DNA from: Alphaproteobacteria bacterium
Lineage (GTDB): Bacteria; Pseudomonadota; Alphaproteobacteria; GCA-2731375
NCBI GenBank assembly: GCA_030746295.1
Contig: JASLMY010000111.1
Span: 1-15,125, forward strand
Direction: 5' to 3'
DNA: 15,125 bases
Made by a program: the position numbers and the translations under genes
Shown here: positions 1 through 5,753 of the stretch, piece after piece
Layout: every line of letters begins with the position of its first letter
Position numbering within the stretch: position 1 is the first letter of the stretch
Notes under the pieces: generated by a model
Database searches by the model: none
What the model was told of the DNA's origin: nothing
Seen by the model: the letters and a program-made list of their open reading frames with translations, nothing else

Positions 1-115
1 CGCGCGAATGTGCCTCGCGCAGCAGCTCGACCAAGCGAGGGACGACGACGTCGCGCCCCTCATGGCGCTCGACCGGGCCCATCTGGGCGGCGGCAACGTT
101 GATGTTGCGGGACAT
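1..115 (-). CDS. N-carbamoyl-D-amino-acid hydrolase-like carbon-nitrogen hydrolase, N-terminal fragment
   Basis: Only the first 38 codons are inside the window; the gene runs off the left edge. The minus strand reads MSRNINVAAAQMGPVERHEG followed by RDVVVPRLVELLREAHSR. The pattern A-x-x-Q-x-G-P-x-x-R, then R-x-x-V-V-x-R-L and A-x-S-R, is what I recall from the start of N-carbamoyl-D-amino-acid hydrolases of the nitrilase superfamily. These cytoplasmic enzymes use a Glu-Lys-Cys triad to hydrolyse N-carbamoyl amino acids to amino acid, CO2 and ammonia; the triad lies outside the window. The ATG (complement of 113-115) is fixed by a strong Shine-Dalgarno GGAGGT six bases upstream. The gene is divergent from the cyclase. 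It could instead be another nitrilase-family amidase; the superfamily is much surer than the substrate. Confidence 0.7.
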   Translation of the reverse strand, partial: MSRNINVAAAQMGPVERHEGRDVVVPRLVELLREAHSR

Positions 116-121
116 GACGGC

Positions 122-127
122 ACCTCC
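122..127 (-). promoter_or_regulatory. Shine-Dalgarno site of the truncated hydrolase
   Basis: The minus strand reads GGAGGT followed by GCCGTC and then ATG, a near-ideal ribosome binding site with six-base spacing. It decides the start of the gene cut by the window edge and supports that short reading frame as real. Confidence 0.75.
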
Positions 128-306
128 GAAGCGCTGCGAGGGGGCCATCCTACGCATCGTCGAACGCTTGTCCACGGGGGCGATGCTGCCCGACGCTGCC
201 CGGCGATCGGGCCCGAGCCCGCGCAAGGCGGCAACGTCAGGGACAGGCGCGGCATCGCCATTCTCTCGCACCCACTTTTGCTTTATTACCGCGTCGATGA
301 CCGACT

Positions 307-2226
307 GTGCACGACATGCGGTCGCCGCCACGGCACGACTCGGCCCCGGGCGTCCGAAGGATCCGACGCAATGGTGCCGGCGTGGCTGAGAGGGAACCGG
401 GCGAGCGTGACGAGACCGGCAGGCGCGGCGCCTCCATGTCGGTCGCGCTCGGCCTCGGGCTCGGCTTCTTCGTCCTGACCGCGGTCGCCAGCGTGCTCGC
501 CGTCGGCCTCGTCAGCGGCTATCACAACACCGTCGACCTGCTGCGCCAGAAGGCCGAGCTGCTCGTCGTCTCGGAGGTCAACCAGACCCGCTTCTACCTC
601 GAATCGGCCCGCGACCAGGTGGACTTCGTGGTCGACCAGATCGAGCGCGGCGAACTCGAGGCCGGCGCTGACGACGCTTTCTTGTCGTTGCTGATGGGGG
701 CGCTGGCGGCGACGCCGCAGATCGTGCTCTTGCAGCATATCGACGCCGATTACCAGTTGGTCGGCGCCGAGCGCCGCGAGATGCAGGTCTCGCCGCTCTT
801 TCTGTCGATCAAGGGCGACGACACCGACCTGAAGCGGCTCTTCGACGAGGTCGTCGCGGCGCGAGAGCCGCGCTGGGGGCCCCTGCTCTGGCGCCAGGAG
901 TATGGCGAGGCGACCCTCAACTACCATCGCCCCGTGGTCAGGGACGGCCGGGTGCTGGGCGTGGTCTCGGCGCTGATCTCGATCCGCCGGCTGTCCGAGC
1001 TGATCTCGGACCTGGAAACCGACTTCGGCGCCAACGCCTTCATCCTGCACGGCCGCGATGAGGTGCTGGCGCACCCGATGATGGCCTTCGGTCATCCGGG
1101 GCTGAACCGCACCAACCCGCTGCCCCGCCAGTCGGGCTTCGGCGATCCGGTGCTGGCCTCGATGTGGTCGGAGCAGCCCTCGGGCTTCTTCTTCGACGAG
1201 ACCGTGATGGCCGGGCCCGGCACCCGCTTCGTCCGCTTCGGCGAGGAATCCTACATCATTCTGTTCCGAGATCTTGACGGCTACGCCGCCAAGCCCTTGA
1301 TCGTCGGCACCCACCTGCCGGCGCTCGACATCCTGTCCGAAATCTATCGCCTGCGCTGGGCGATCATCCTCTGCCTCGTGATCTCGGTGATCTCTTCGGC
1401 GGTGGCGGCTAGCATTGGCCGCGCCATCGCCCGGCCGGTACGCCGCCTGGCGGAGAGCGCCAAGCGGATCCACGACCTGGAGCTAGGTTCGGTGGCCCCT
1501 ATCCCCGGCAGCTTCTTTCGCGAGCTGAACGACGCCGCCAGCTCCTTCAACACCATGCTCGACGGCCTGCGCTGGTTCGAGCGCTACGTGCCCAAGACGC
1601 TCGTCCGCCGCCTGATCCGGCTCGACCAAGACGACGCCCTCGGCTCCAGCTATCGCGACGTCGCGATCATGTTCACCGATATCGAGAACTTCTCCACCAT
1701 CACCGAGACGATGACGGCGCCGGCGGTAGCCGAGTTCGTCAACCGGCACTTCACGACGTTGTCGGAATGCGTCGAGGCGGAGGGCGGCACCATCGACAAG
1801 TATATCGGCGACAGCGTGATGGCGATCTGGGGCGCGCCCGAGCCCCACGACGACTGCGCCGACCGCGCCTGCCGGGCGGCACTGGCGATCCAGGCCGCGG
1901 TCGGGCGCCAGAACGCCGGCGCCGCGGCCGAGGGCGGCCCCCGGCTGCGGCTCCGCATCGGCATCCACAGCGGCCGGGTCGTCGCCGGCAACATCGGCAG
2001 CCCGGACCGGATCAACTACACGGTGGTCGGCGACCCGGTGAACGTGACCGAGCGCTTGGAGGAGCTCGGCAAGGAGATCGGCCGCACCGACGACGACATC
2101 AACATCCTGGTCTCGGGCACGCTCAGGGCCGCCTTGCTGCAGCCCTTCGACCTGACCCATCTCGGCCCACAGAAACTCCGCGGCCGGCAGGAGCAGGTCG
2201 AGGTCTACGTCCTGAACGGTGCTTAG
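307..2226 (+). CDS. Membrane-bound class III adenylate/guanylate cyclase with periplasmic sensor and HAMP domain
   Basis: This inner-membrane receptor cyclase probably makes cAMP from ATP. Numbering is from GTG 307. Transmembrane helix 1 is about 45-70, a Cache-like periplasmic sensor spans about 72-345, helix 2 is about 351-371, HAMP about 372-425 and the cyclase domain about 445-630. All six catalytic positions are visible: metal-binding D458 (in FTDIENF) and D502 (in KYIGDSVMAIWGAP), purine-selecting K498 and T572 (in YTVVGD), and transition-state N579 and R583 (in VNVTERLE). A Lys/Thr pair fits adenylate rather than guanylate cyclases. The start is unsettled. GTG 307, ATG 316, GTG 382 and ATG 436 are all in frame. 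GTG 382 has GGTG five bases upstream, and the RR just before helix 1 argues against 436 by the positive-inside rule, so 382 is my favourite. The longest frame is given as the outer bound. The ligand is unknown. Confidence 0.9.
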   Translation: MHDMRSPPRHDSAPGVRRIRRNGAGVAEREPGERDETGRRGASMSVALGLGLGFFVLTAVASVLAVGLVSGYHNTVDLLRQKAELLVVSEVNQTRFYLESARDQVDFVVDQIERGELEAGADDAFLSLLMGALAATPQIVLLQHIDADYQLVGAERREMQVSPLFLSIKGDDTDLKRLFDEVVAAREPRWGPLLWRQEYGEATLNYHRPVVRDGRVLGVVSALISIRRLSELISDLETDFGANAFILHGRDEVLAHPMMAFGHPGLNRTNPLPRQSGFGDPVLASMWSEQPSGFFFDETVMAGPGTRFVRFGEESYIILFRDLDGYAAKPLIVGTHLPALDILSEIYRLRWAIILCLVISVISSAVAASIGRAIARPVRRLAESAKRIHDLELGSVAPIPGSFFRELNDAASSFNTMLDGLRWFERYVPKTLVRRLIRLDQDDALGSSYRDVAIMFTDIENFSTITETMTAPAVAEFVNRHFTTLSECVEAEGGTIDKYIGDSVMAIWGAPEPHDDCADRACRAALAIQAAVGRQNAGAAAEGGPRLRLRIGIHSGRVVAGNIGSPDRINYTVVGDPVNVTERLEELGKEIGRTDDDINILVSGTLRAALLQPFDLTHLGPQKLRGRQEQVEVYVLNGA

Positions 2227-2618
2227 AAGCCGCCCATACCCTACCGTCATGACGATTCGAGATGGCCAAGGACGAATTCGGACGATTCGTCGCCGGCATC
2301 AATCCCGGATGGCCCGAGCCTTCACTATCAGACCGTCGAGCCAGGCGATCATAGCCGCATGCTCGATGTGTTCGCCGGTTTCCAGGTACCGTTGCCAACG
2401 GTCGTGATCCTCACGCTCCTGACGTTCGTGGTCTTCTTCGACAATCATCGTCAACGGCCTACCGCTTTCGCTCCGACACCATGAACCGCGACCATATGTC
2501 TTCGAGGCGCAACCATCAAATCGACCGCAGCCCCGGACATGCGCGTGGCACTGCGAGGGTGGCGCTGGTAGAACGACGCGTCAGATGATTCGTGGCGGAT
2601 CGTAGCGGGCGGGGCGAG
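2227..2618. other. Intergenic stretch between the cyclase and the ampG-like gene
   Basis: About 390 bases without a plus-strand gene I can support. Codon use here lacks the strong third-position G/C of the flanking genes. The only coding-looking content is the small minus-strand frame at 2299-2448, listed separately. Short plus-strand frames such as 2481-2588 (about 35 codons, Arg-rich, unrecognised) have no ribosome binding site and no family resemblance. I see no clear intrinsic terminator after the cyclase and no convincing promoter for the permease gene. Confidence 0.5.
2299..2448 (-). CDS. Possible small antitoxin-like protein, 49 residues, perhaps a remnant
   Basis: The minus strand encodes a 49-residue frame from ATG (complement of 2446-2448) to TGA. 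After a charged N-terminus rich in Glu, Asp, His and Arg it reads RWQRYLETGEHI and then AAMIAWLDGL. The pattern W-x-x-Y-x-x-T-G-x-x-(8-9 residues)-W-L-D resembles the C-terminal part of many small proteobacterial antitoxins encoded beside RelE/ParE toxins, as I recall that family. No toxin gene is visible on either side: downstream on the same strand the frames to the end of the cyclase gene are short and unrecognised. The ribosome binding site is weak (GTAGG about nine bases upstream). The normal DNA-binding N-terminus is short or absent, so it may be an orphan, a decayed gene or chance. It converges on the cyclase gene, whose end is 72 bases away. Confidence 0.4.
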   Translation of the reverse strand: MIVEEDHERQEREDHDRWQRYLETGEHIEHAAMIAWLDGLIVKARAIRD

Positions 2619-3977
2619 ATGGCGGCGGCGCGGGACTGGTGGGGGGCGTTGCGGGTCTATCTGGAGCCTCGGGTCCTGGCCATCCTGTTCCTAGGGTTCT
2701 CGAGCGGCCTGCCGCTCCTGCTGACGCTCTCGACGCTGTCGATCTGGCTGAAAGAGGCCGGCGTCGACAAGACCACGATCGGCCTCTTCGCCCTCGTCGG
2801 CCTGCCGTACTCGATCAAATTCCTCTGGGCGCCGCTGATCGACCGGCTGCGCCTGCCGCTGCTGACCGCCTGGCTCGGCCGGCGGCGCGGCTGGGCCGTG
2901 CTGACCCAGGTAGCGCTGATGGCCGGCGTCGTCGGCCTGGGCCAGAGCGATCCCAGCCTCGATCCCTGGAGCACCGCCGCCTGGGCCGCCTTCGTCGCCT
3001 TCGCCTCGGCGAGCCAGGACGTGGTCATCGACGCCTACCGGGTCGAGATCCTGGAGGAGGAGCAGTACGGCGCCGGGGCGGCGATGATCGTCACCGGCTA
3101 TCGGATCGGCCTCCTGGTCGCGGGCGCCGGCGCCCTCTTCCTCGCCGAGGCGATCCCCTGGGCCTGGGTCTACGCGGCGATGGCGGCCTCGGTGCTGGTC
3201 GGCGTCGTCACCATCCTCGTGAACCCGGAGCCGGCTCCGGCCGAGGCGCCGGCGCACGAGCGCCAGGCCAGCCAGTGGCTCGCACGGCGCGGCCATCTCG
3301 AGGGCCGGGCGGCGCAGATCGCGGAATGGTTCTACGGCGCCGTGGTGGCACCCTTCTCGGACTTCATGCGCCGGCCCGGCTGGCTCCTCATCCTCGCTTT
3401 CGTCGTCCTCTACAAATTCGGCGACAGCCTGGCCGGCGTCATGGCCGGGCCCTTCTACCTCGAGATGGCCTTCACCAAGGCCGAGATCGCCAGCGTTTCG
3501 AAGATCTTCGGCCTCGGCGCGACGCTGGCCGGCGCGGCCATCGGCGGCCTGATGGTGGCCCGCCTCGGCATCATGGCGAGCCTGCTCTGGGCCGGCCTCT
3601 TGCAGATGCTCTCCAACCTGATGTTCGCGGCCCAGGCCATGGTCGGCCATGACGTCGGCTTCCTGACGCTCACCATCGCGCTCGAGAACGGCGCCGGCGG
3701 CATGGGCACGGCGGCCTTCGTCGCCTACCTCTCCGCCCTCTGCAACGCCGCCTACACGGCGACGCAGTATGCGCTTCTGTCCTCGTTCATGGCCTTCGCC
3801 CGTACCACGCTCTCGTCGTCCGGCGGCTACATCGCCGATCACGCCAATTGGATCAGCTTCTTCGTCCTGACGACGCTGGCCGCCCTTCCGGGCCTCTTGA
3901 TATTGTGGTGGCTCGGCCGCCGGGGCCACGATCCGATGGCTGAAGCACAGAGCGGGGTGCGGGACGCGGAGGGCTGA
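2619..3977 (+). CDS. ampG: AmpG family muropeptide permease (MFS transporter)
   Basis: This inner-membrane major facilitator protein is predicted to import cell-wall turnover products (GlcNAc-1,6-anhydro-MurNAc peptides) into the cytoplasm for recycling. The N-terminal block [20 protein letters not shown], followed by [19 protein letters not shown] and [10 protein letters not shown], is a clear AmpG signature. The 452 residues hold roughly 12 hydrophobic segments with a cytoplasmic loop near the middle (about residues 205-240), and the length fits the shorter bacterial AmpG proteins. I chose ATG 2619, preceded by the purine-rich GGCGGGGCGAG, over GTG 2592, which has no ribosome binding site and would add nine residues before the first conserved helix. 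The macro-domain gene follows four bases after the stop, so the two are probably co-transcribed. No ampR or beta-lactamase gene is adjacent. Substrate is inferred from family only. Confidence 0.88.
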   Translation: MAAARDWWGALRVYLEPRVLAILFLGFSSGLPLLLTLSTLSIWLKEAGVDKTTIGLFALVGLPYSIKFLWAPLIDRLRLPLLTAWLGRRRGWAVLTQVALMAGVVGLGQSDPSLDPWSTAAWAAFVAFASASQDVVIDAYRVEILEEEQYGAGAAMIVTGYRIGLLVAGAGALFLAEAIPWAWVYAAMAASVLVGVVTILVNPEPAPAEAPAHERQASQWLARRGHLEGRAAQIAEWFYGAVVAPFSDFMRRPGWLLILAFVVLYKFGDSLAGVMAGPFYLEMAFTKAEIASVSKIFGLGATLAGAAIGGLMVARLGIMASLLWAGLLQMLSNLMFAAQAMVGHDVGFLTLTIALENGAGGMGTAAFVAYLSALCNAAYTATQYALLSSFMAFARTTLSSSGGYIADHANWISFFVLTTLAALPGLLILWWLGRRGHDPMAEAQSGVRDAEG

Positions 3978-3981
3978 CGCC

Positions 3982-4515
3982 ATGGCCGACGCAATCGAGA
4001 TCCTCGAGGCCGACATCACCACGTTGCAGGTCGACGCCATCGTCAACGCCGCCAACGAGAGCTTGCTCGGCGGCGGCGGCGTCGACGGTGCCATCCACCG
4101 CGCCGCCGGGCCGGAACTACTGGCCGAGTGCCGGCGGATCGGCGGCTGCCCGACGGGCGAGGCGCGGCTGACCAAGGGCTACCGGCTGCCGGCCCGCTTC
4201 GTGATCCACACCGTGGGCCCGATCTGGCGCGGCGGCGGCGCGGGCGAGCCCGAGCTGCTGGCCGCCTGCTACCAAAACAGCCTGGCCATCGCCGAAGCCA
4301 ACGCTATCGCCTCGATCGCCTTTCCCGCCATCTCAACCGGCGTCTATGGCTATCCGCTGGAGGCGGCGACGGAGATCGCGTTGGCCGAGGCGTTGGCGCA
4401 TTTGGCGGCGGGCTCGGATGTGACGAGGAGCGTCCGGCACATCGTCTTCGCCTGCTTCGGCGCGGCCGCCACCGAGACCTACCGGCACGTTTTTGCCGCG
4501 ATGACCGGCGCTTGA
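3982..4515 (+). CDS. Macro-domain ADP-ribose / O-acetyl-ADP-ribose hydrolase (YmdB/MacroD type)
   Basis: This single-domain cytoplasmic protein of 177 residues is expected to bind ADP-ribose and to hydrolyse O-acetyl-ADP-ribose or remove mono-ADP-ribose from proteins. The macro fold signature is complete: D11-I12 near the start, V21-N22-A23-A24-N25 with a Gly-rich loop and G33-V34-D35-G36-A37-I38-H39, then a loop F114[11 protein letters not shown]125 that holds the phosphates. N25 and D35 match the catalytic Asn and Asp of the MacroD class. GGAGGG at 3968-3973, inside the end of the ampG frame and eight bases before the ATG, supports the start and points to translational coupling with the permease. 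It is probably the last gene of a two-gene unit, since an inverted repeat lies 25 bases after the stop. Which substrate is used in vivo cannot be told from sequence. Confidence 0.9.
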   Translation: MADAIEILEADITTLQVDAIVNAANESLLGGGGVDGAIHRAAGPELLAECRRIGGCPTGEARLTKGYRLPARFVIHTVGPIWRGGGAGEPELLAACYQNSLAIAEANAIASIAFPAISTGVYGYPLEAATEIALAEALAHLAAGSDVTRSVRHIVFACFGAAATETYRHVFAAMTGA

Positions 4516-4540
4516 GGTCACGCAAACGTCATCTCGGCGG

Positions 4541-4562
4541 CCGCCGTCGTAATTGACGGCGG
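4541..4562 (+). repeat. Perfect 8-bp inverted repeat, possible terminator or operator
   Basis: CCGCCGTC and GACGGCGG are exact reverse complements separated by GTAATT. The hairpin lies 25 bases after the macro-domain stop and is followed by GTTAAAAC rather than a T tract, so it would be a weak intrinsic terminator at best. Its right arm overlaps the putative -35 box of the small exported protein, so it could equally be a repressor site. Confidence 0.5.
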
Positions 4563-4581
4563 TTAAAACTAGCCCTAACCT
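4553..4581 (+). promoter_or_regulatory. Candidate sigma-70 promoter for the small exported protein
   Basis: TTGACG (4553-4558) and TAACCT (4576-4581) are separated by 17 bases. The -35 matches five of six consensus bases; the -10 matches three. It sits in the most A/T-rich patch between two genes, 35 bases before the ATG of the next gene. Confidence 0.4.
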
Positions 4582-4616
4582 GATGTTCGTCCTCCGCCAT
4601 TCGATGGAGAAACCGG

Positions 4617-4808
4617 ATGCGCAAAGCGATCCTTCTCGGTGTGGCCAGCGTCTTCATGCTCTCGGGCACCGCTTTTGCCGAAGGTAAGGGCGGTTGCGGC
4701 TGGGGCTCCCTGACGACGGCTTCAGGGGATACCAAGTCCCAGACCGTGGCGACCGACGCGACGACGACCACGACGACGACGACGGCCACCAAGAAGCCCA
4801 AGAGCTAG
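4617..4808 (+). CDS. Small exported threonine-rich protein of unknown function
   Basis: I do not recognise the family. The 63 residues start with a typical Sec signal peptide: R2-K3, a hydrophobic core at 4-17 and an A-F-A cleavage site after residue 21. The mature form would be about 42 residues: EGKGGCGWGSL with a single Cys (C27), a Ser/Thr-rich segment, a run of eight Thr (49-56) encoded by an ACG/ACC repeat, and a basic end KKPKS. It is therefore probably periplasmic. GGAG at 4606-4609, seven bases before the ATG, supports the start. A putative promoter lies upstream and a strong intrinsic terminator downstream, so it looks like a complete single-gene transcription unit. No Cys-based lipobox is present at the cleavage site, so it is not a lipoprotein. 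Confidence 0.7.
   Translation: MRKAILLGVASVFMLSGTAFAEGKGGCGWGSLTTASGDTKSQTVATDATTTTTTTTATKKPKS
4761..4784 (+). repeat. In-frame ACG/ACC trinucleotide tract coding eight Thr
   Basis: Eight consecutive codons, seven ACG and one ACC, encode Thr49-Thr56 of the small exported protein. Tracts of this kind can change length by slippage, and here a three-base change would keep the frame. Confidence 0.7.
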
Positions 4809-4862
4809 GGACCGCGTCCGCCCCTTCGCGGGGCGAGCCGACCTGATCGACCGACGTCGGTG

Positions 4863-4902
4863 ACGTCCGGCGAATCGTGTTTGCGATTCGGCGGACGTTT
4901 TT
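4863..4902 (+). terminator. Strong rho-independent terminator after the small exported protein
   Basis: A 15-base left arm (4863-4877) pairs with 4884-4898 with one G-G mismatch around a six-base loop TGTTTG, and is followed at once by TTTTTG. The distance from the stop codon is 54 bases. Two weaker palindromes lie between the gene and this hairpin (CGCCCC/GGGGCG at 4819-4835 and CCGACGTCGG at 4851-4860). Confidence 0.85.
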
Positions 4903-4909
4903 GTTTCAT
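4881..4909 (+). promoter_or_regulatory. Candidate promoter for the first short-chain dehydrogenase
   Basis: TTGCGA (4881-4886) and TTTCAT (4904-4909) have a 17-base spacer, with four of six matches each. It overlaps the right arm of the terminator. This is the best-placed pair between the terminator and the gene, but the match is modest. Confidence 0.25.
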
Positions 4910-4930
4910 GGGACACGGATCGCATGAAAC
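4903..4930. promoter_or_regulatory. Perfect 8-bp dyad, possible operator upstream of the first short-chain dehydrogenase
   Basis: GTTTCATG and CATGAAAC are exact reverse complements with a 12-base centre. The left half overlaps the candidate -10 box and the right half ends four bases before the Shine-Dalgarno site, the placement expected for a repressor operator. A hairpin sequestering the ribosome binding site is less likely because the site lies outside the stem. Confidence 0.4.
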
Positions 4931-4934
4931 GACG

Positions 4935-4940
4935 AGGAGG
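4935..4940 (+). promoter_or_regulatory. Shine-Dalgarno site fixing the start of the short-chain dehydrogenase
   Basis: AGGAGG six bases before ATG 4947. It rules out the longer in-frame GTG start at 4860, which would translate through the terminator hairpin. Confidence 0.8.
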
Positions 4941-4946
4941 AATCGG

Positions 4947-5744
4947 ATGGCGGGACGCATGGCCGGCAAGGTGGTGATCGTCTGCGGCGCCGGTGCCATC
5001 GGGCCCGGCTGGGGCAACGGCAAGGCCTCGGCGGTGCTCTATGCCCGCGAGGGCGCCCGTGTCTTCGCCGTCGACCGCGACGAGGCGGCGGCCCGGGAGA
5101 CCGTCCGGATCATCGAGGACGAGGGCAACCAGGCCACCGCCTGGCGCGCCGACGTAACCGACTCCACCGCCGTCGAGGCCGCGGTCGCGGCCTGCGTTGA
5201 GGCCTATGGGCGCATCGACGTCTTGCACAACAACGTCGGCATCGGCGGCCGCGGCGATCCGGTGGAGACCGAGGAAGCGCTCTGGCGCCAGGTCATGGAG
5301 GTCAACGTCACCTCCATGTTCCTGACCATCAAGCACACGATCCCGCATTTCCTGGCCCAGGGCGGCGGCGCCATCGTCAACATCTCCTCGCTCTCGGCCG
5401 TCAAGGCGCTCCGGCCCGAGGTCGCCTACGCCACCTCCAAGGGCGCCGTCAACAGCCTGACCGTCAACGTCGCCATGGCCTATGCCGACCGCAATATCCG
5501 CTGCAACGCGGTGCTGCCTGGGCTGATGGACACGCCCCTGGTGCGCCGCTTCTTCAAGGACGACGAGGACCAAAGCGCGCTTCAAGCCGTGCTCGAAAGC
5601 CGCCATCGCATGTCGCCGACCGGCAGCATGGGCACGGCCTGGGACGTCGCCAACGCCGCCCTCTACCTCGCCTCGGACGAAGCCGCTTACGTCAACGGCG
5701 TCCTGCTGGACGTCGACGCCGGCCTGCAGCACCGGGCGGGCTGA
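4947..5744 (+). CDS. Short-chain dehydrogenase/reductase with atypical glycine motif
   Basis: This soluble NAD(P)-dependent oxidoreductase has 265 residues, the normal size of classical SDRs. The cofactor loop is G14-A-G-A-I-G-P-G-W-G-N-G-K26, longer than the usual T-G-x3-G-x-G and typical of one SDR subgroup known to me only as uncharacterised. An Asp after strand 2 (VDRD) suggests NAD(H) preference. NNVG replaces NNAG. The catalytic triad is present: S148 (in NISSLS), Y161 and K165 (YATSK). The P-G-L-M-D-T-P segment and the C-terminal VNGVLLDVDAG are normal. The strong AGGAGG fixes ATG 4947. It converges on maeB, with nine bases between the stop codons. The substrate is not predictable; hydroxyacid, sugar or secondary-alcohol oxidation are all possible. 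Confidence 0.88.
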   Translation: MAGRMAGKVVIVCGAGAIGPGWGNGKASAVLYAREGARVFAVDRDEAAARETVRIIEDEGNQATAWRADVTDSTAVEAAVAACVEAYGRIDVLHNNVGIGGRGDPVETEEALWRQVMEVNVTSMFLTIKHTIPHFLAQGGGAIVNISSLSAVKALRPEVAYATSKGAVNSLTVNVAMAYADRNIRCNAVLPGLMDTPLVRRFFKDDEDQSALQAVLESRHRMSPTGSMGTAWDVANAALYLASDEAAYVNGVLLDVDAGLQHRAG

Positions 5745-5753
5745 TCCCGCGTT

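Noticed and set aside
8..478. A 156-codon plus-strand frame at the left edge
   Set aside because: Overlaps the truncated hydrolase and the cyclase start, has no ribosome binding site, and shows no protein-like pattern.
2691..4175. A 494-codon minus-strand frame opposite the permease and macro-domain genes
   Set aside because: It runs across two well-supported genes on the other strand and has shadow composition.
4860..4946. N-terminal extension of the first short-chain dehydrogenase to GTG 4860
   Set aside because: It would be translated from within a strong terminator hairpin, and the AGGAGG site clearly serves ATG 4947.
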